Origin: JBBSBL01 sp038251325
GTDB lineage: Bacteria > Actinomycetota > Thermoleophilia > Solirubrobacterales > Solirubrobacteraceae
NCBI GenBank assembly: GCA_038251325.1
Contig: JBBSBL010000016.1
Coordinates: 1 to 48,268 of the forward strand
Direction of reading: 5' to 3'
Length of the DNA stretch: 48,268 nucleotides
Part shown: piece by piece, positions 46,632 to 48,268 of the stretch
How positions within the stretch are numbered: the stretch's first letter is position 1
How the letters are laid out: each line of letters begins with the position of its first letter
Program-made: the position numbers and the translations under genes
The notes under the pieces: model-generated
Told to the model about the DNA's origin: nothing
Databases searched by the model: none
The model's input: the letters and a program-made list of their open reading frames with translations, nothing else

Positions 46632-48068
46632 ATGCCCACCGAAGCCGATCTCATGTTCCGACCCGCGCTCGAGCTCGCCGCCCTCGTCCGCGCCGGCGAG
46701 GTGAGTGCCCGCGAGCTGGCCGAGGCCTCGCTCGCGGCCATCGCCGAGCACGACCCGGAGCTGAACGCCTTCTGCCACGTCGACGCGGACGGAGCGCTAG
46801 CCACCGCCGACGCGATCGGCCCGGGCGACAAGCGACCCTTCGCGGGCGTGCCGATCGCGGTGAAGGACAACCAGCCGGTCGCCGGCCTGCCCTTGACCTT
46901 CGGCTCGTCCTTCATGCCCGACTTCGTGCCCGACGCCGACGCCTTCGTGGTGCGGCGCCTGCGCGACGCCGGGTTCGTCATCGTCGGCAAGACCACGCTG
47001 CCCGAGTTCGGGATCCTGCCGGTCTCGGAGGCGACCCGCTTCGGCCCCACGCGCAACCCGTGGGACCCGGAGCGCACGCCGGGCGGCTCCTCGGGCGGGG
47101 CGGCCGCCGCGGTCGCGGGCGGGATGGTCCCGATCGCGCACGGGAACGACGGGGGCGGGTCGACCCGCATCCCCGCGGCGTGCTGCGGGCTGGTCGGGCT
47201 CAAGCCCCAGCGGGGTCGGATCTCGCGCGGGCCGGCCGAGGGCGCCAGCCACCTCGTGCAGGACGGCGTCCTGACCCGGACGGTGGCCGACACCGCCGCC
47301 GCGCTCGACGTGCTCGCGGGCTACGAGCCGGGCGACGCGTACTGGGCGCCGCCGCCGGCCGAGCCCTTCGCGACGGGGGCGAACCGGGAGCCCGGCCGCC
47401 TGCGCATCGGGTTCACGACGAGCCCGCCGATCGAGGTCCCGATCGATCCGACGTGCGCCGCCGCGGTGCACGACGCGGCGGTCCTGCTCGCCGAGCTGGG
47501 CCACGAGGTGGAGGAGGCCGAGCCGGGCTGGGACCAGCCGGGGCTGCTCGCCCTGTTCAGCGCCTCCTTCGGCCCGGCCGTCTCCACCGCGATCCTGCTC
47601 GCCCAGGCCCTGGCCGGTCGCGAGGCGACCGCCGCGGACGTCGAGCCCCTCACCTGGCACGTCTACGAGCAGAGCCGGGCGCTGAGCGCGCCGGAGTTCC
47701 TCGCCGCGCAGGCGCAGCTTAACGCCCTGCTGCGCGCGCAGGCGCCGCTGTATGAGCGCTACGACGTGGTCCTCACCCCCGCGCTGGCCGAGCGGCCGGT
47801 CCGCCACGGGGAGATCGATCCGCGCGGCCCGAATCCCGCCGCCACCTTCGCCCGGTCCGGCGCGTTCACGCCGTTCACCGCGACGCAGAACGTCACCGGG
47901 AACCCCGCCATCTCGGTGCCGCTCTATCACGGCGAGGACGGCCTTCCGACGGGCGTGCACCTCATCGGGCAGCCCGCCCGGGAGGACGTCCTGCTCGCGC
48001 TGGCCACCCAGCTCGAGATCGCGGTGCCCTGGGCCGGGCGCCGGCCCGAGCGCGTGGGCGCCTCGTAG
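46632..48068 (+). CDS. Amidase-signature family hydrolase
   Basis: 478 residues. Catalytic Ser-cisSer-Lys triad: Lys78 (VPIAVKDNQPV), Ser153 (TPGGSSGGAAAA) and Ser177 (GNDGGGSTRIPAACCGLVGL). It hydrolyses an amide bond. LPLTFGSSFMPDF and the overall layout recall 6-aminohexanoate-cyclic-dimer hydrolase and related amidases rather than GatA, and no GatC or GatB is nearby. Start with AGGAGCCGC upstream. Substrate unknown. A nitrilase in the same window could suggest nitrogen-compound use, but the two genes are 45 kb apart and unlinked. Confidence 0.9.
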   Translation: MPTEADLMFRPALELAALVRAGEVSARELAEASLAAIAEHDPELNAFCHVDADGALATADAIGPGDKRPFAGVPIAVKDNQPVAGLPLTFGSSFMPDFVPDADAFVVRRLRDAGFVIVGKTTLPEFGILPVSEATRFGPTRNPWDPERTPGGSSGGAAAAVAGGMVPIAHGNDGGGSTRIPAACCGLVGLKPQRGRISRGPAEGASHLVQDGVLTRTVADTAAALDVLAGYEPGDAYWAPPPAEPFATGANREPGRLRIGFTTSPPIEVPIDPTCAAAVHDAAVLLAELGHEVEEAEPGWDQPGLLALFSASFGPAVSTAILLAQALAGREATAADVEPLTWHVYEQSRALSAPEFLAAQAQLNALLRAQAPLYERYDVVLTPALAERPVRHGEIDPRGPNPAATFARSGAFTPFTATQNVTGNPAISVPLYHGEDGLPTGVHLIGQPAREDVLLALATQLEIAVPWAGRRPERVGAS

Positions 48069-48106
48069 TCGGACCGCGGACGTGGACCTGGACAGGGGCG
48101 GTCGGA

Positions 48107-48112
48107 TAGGGT
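48107..48112 (+). promoter_or_regulatory. -10 hexamer TAGGGT for 3'-edge gene
   Basis: 37 bases before the ATG at 48150, with AGGGAG between. Confidence 0.35.
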
Positions 48113-48149
48113 CGCGGCAGGGTCCGTCCGGAACGACGCAGGGAGTCTC

Positions 48150-48268
48150 ATGAGCGCCACCCCCCGCCGCCTTCTCCTCGCCGGCGCCGCCGCGCGCGCG
48201 GCGGGGGCGGCGGGGGGCGGGGCGCGGCCGGGCCGCGACCACGGCCCCGGCGGCATGAGCGGCGCCCA
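48150..48268 (+). CDS. Secreted protein, N-terminus only (window edge)
   Basis: 39 codons are visible: MSATPRRLLLAGAAARAAGA, then AGGGARPGRDHGPGGMSGA. Arg-Arg followed by a hydrophobic Ala/Leu stretch suggests a Sec or Tat-like signal peptide, though the core is short and Gly-rich. The DHGPGGMSGA after it, with His and Met, is reminiscent of copper-binding exported proteins, but too little is present to assign. AGGGAG at 48140 serves as ribosome binding site. Confidence 0.45.
   Translation, partial: MSATPRRLLLAGAAARAAGAAGGGARPGRDHGPGGMSGA

Noticed and set aside
1..48268. Insertion sequences, prophage genes, integrase or att sites, CRISPR arrays, rRNA
   Set aside because: None seen on either strand: no transposase or integrase motif, no spaced direct repeats and no rRNA-like sequence.

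Overview
The window is about 48 kb of very GC-rich DNA (roughly 72-74% by eye). It is gene-dense, with many GTG starts and ATGA/GTGA overlaps. The gene set points to an actinobacterium, most likely of the Thermoleophilia/Solirubrobacterales branch: a fused PafBC WYL regulator, an adjacent lhr-nei pair, family 5 uracil-DNA glycosylase, CIRCE-controlled groESL, two GGDEF plus HD-GYP proteins and a short citrate synthase. The taxon is an inference from content; no rRNA or tRNA gene was seen.

Layout. 1-7.0 kb: a partial GNAT gene and a nitrilase on the minus strand; a divergent small-barrel protein, a DAPG-hydrolase-like gene and a BBE-type flavin oxidase; a convergent second flavin oxidase; a VapBC pair; a secreted PI-PLC-X-like protein. 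7.0-7.6 kb: a scar of two broken genes, a DUF2254 tail and a cytochrome P450 with an internal deletion. 7.7-10.0 kb: an operon of a lone cyclic-nucleotide-binding domain, a GST-like protein, and an ABC ATPase and permease that each carry a one-base frameshift. 10.1-17.7 kb: two c-di-GMP enzymes around fdhD and an MFS carrier, then a lipoprotein with an NlpC/P60-like domain. 17.7-21.2 kb: a minus-strand operon of a DHA2 MFS pump, an alpha/beta hydrolase and a PhaC-like enzyme. 21.4-25.6 kb: a YhaM-like HD nuclease, fused PafBC, a small membrane protein and a PPOX flavoprotein. 25.7-28.6 kb: dTDP-rhamnose genes rmlA, rmlD and rmlB, without rmlC. 28.7-36.3 kb: TetR, family 5 UDG, Lhr helicase, Nei glycosylase and a glycerophosphodiesterase. 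36.3-38.5 kb: a secreted protein, a Crp/Fnr regulator, Nudix and ASCH proteins. 38.6-40.7 kb: groES-groEL behind two CIRCE operators. 40.8-48.3 kb: a single-pass membrane protein facing an ECF sigma gene, a fatty-acid desaturase divergent from a PucR-type regulator, citrate synthase with a LigD polymerase domain, an amidase and the start of a secreted protein.

How the genes fit together. Several repair functions sit close to each other (UDG, Lhr, Nei, PafBC, YhaM-like, LigD polymerase). The two GGDEF/HD-GYP proteins should make or degrade c-di-GMP. The groESL operon is a textbook HrcA target with a duplicated operator.

The most general signal is a TANNNT-type -10 hexamer lying only 6-11 bases before the start codon of about eighteen genes, usually with no ribosome binding site. 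This indicates widespread leaderless transcription and settles several start choices. No mobile element, CRISPR array or clearly new multi-gene system is visible. The less ordinary items are the LOV-like domain that keeps its cysteine but has lost its flavin contacts, the DAPG-hydrolase/flavin-oxidase module, the sigma/membrane-protein convergent pair and the twin frameshifts in one ABC operon.
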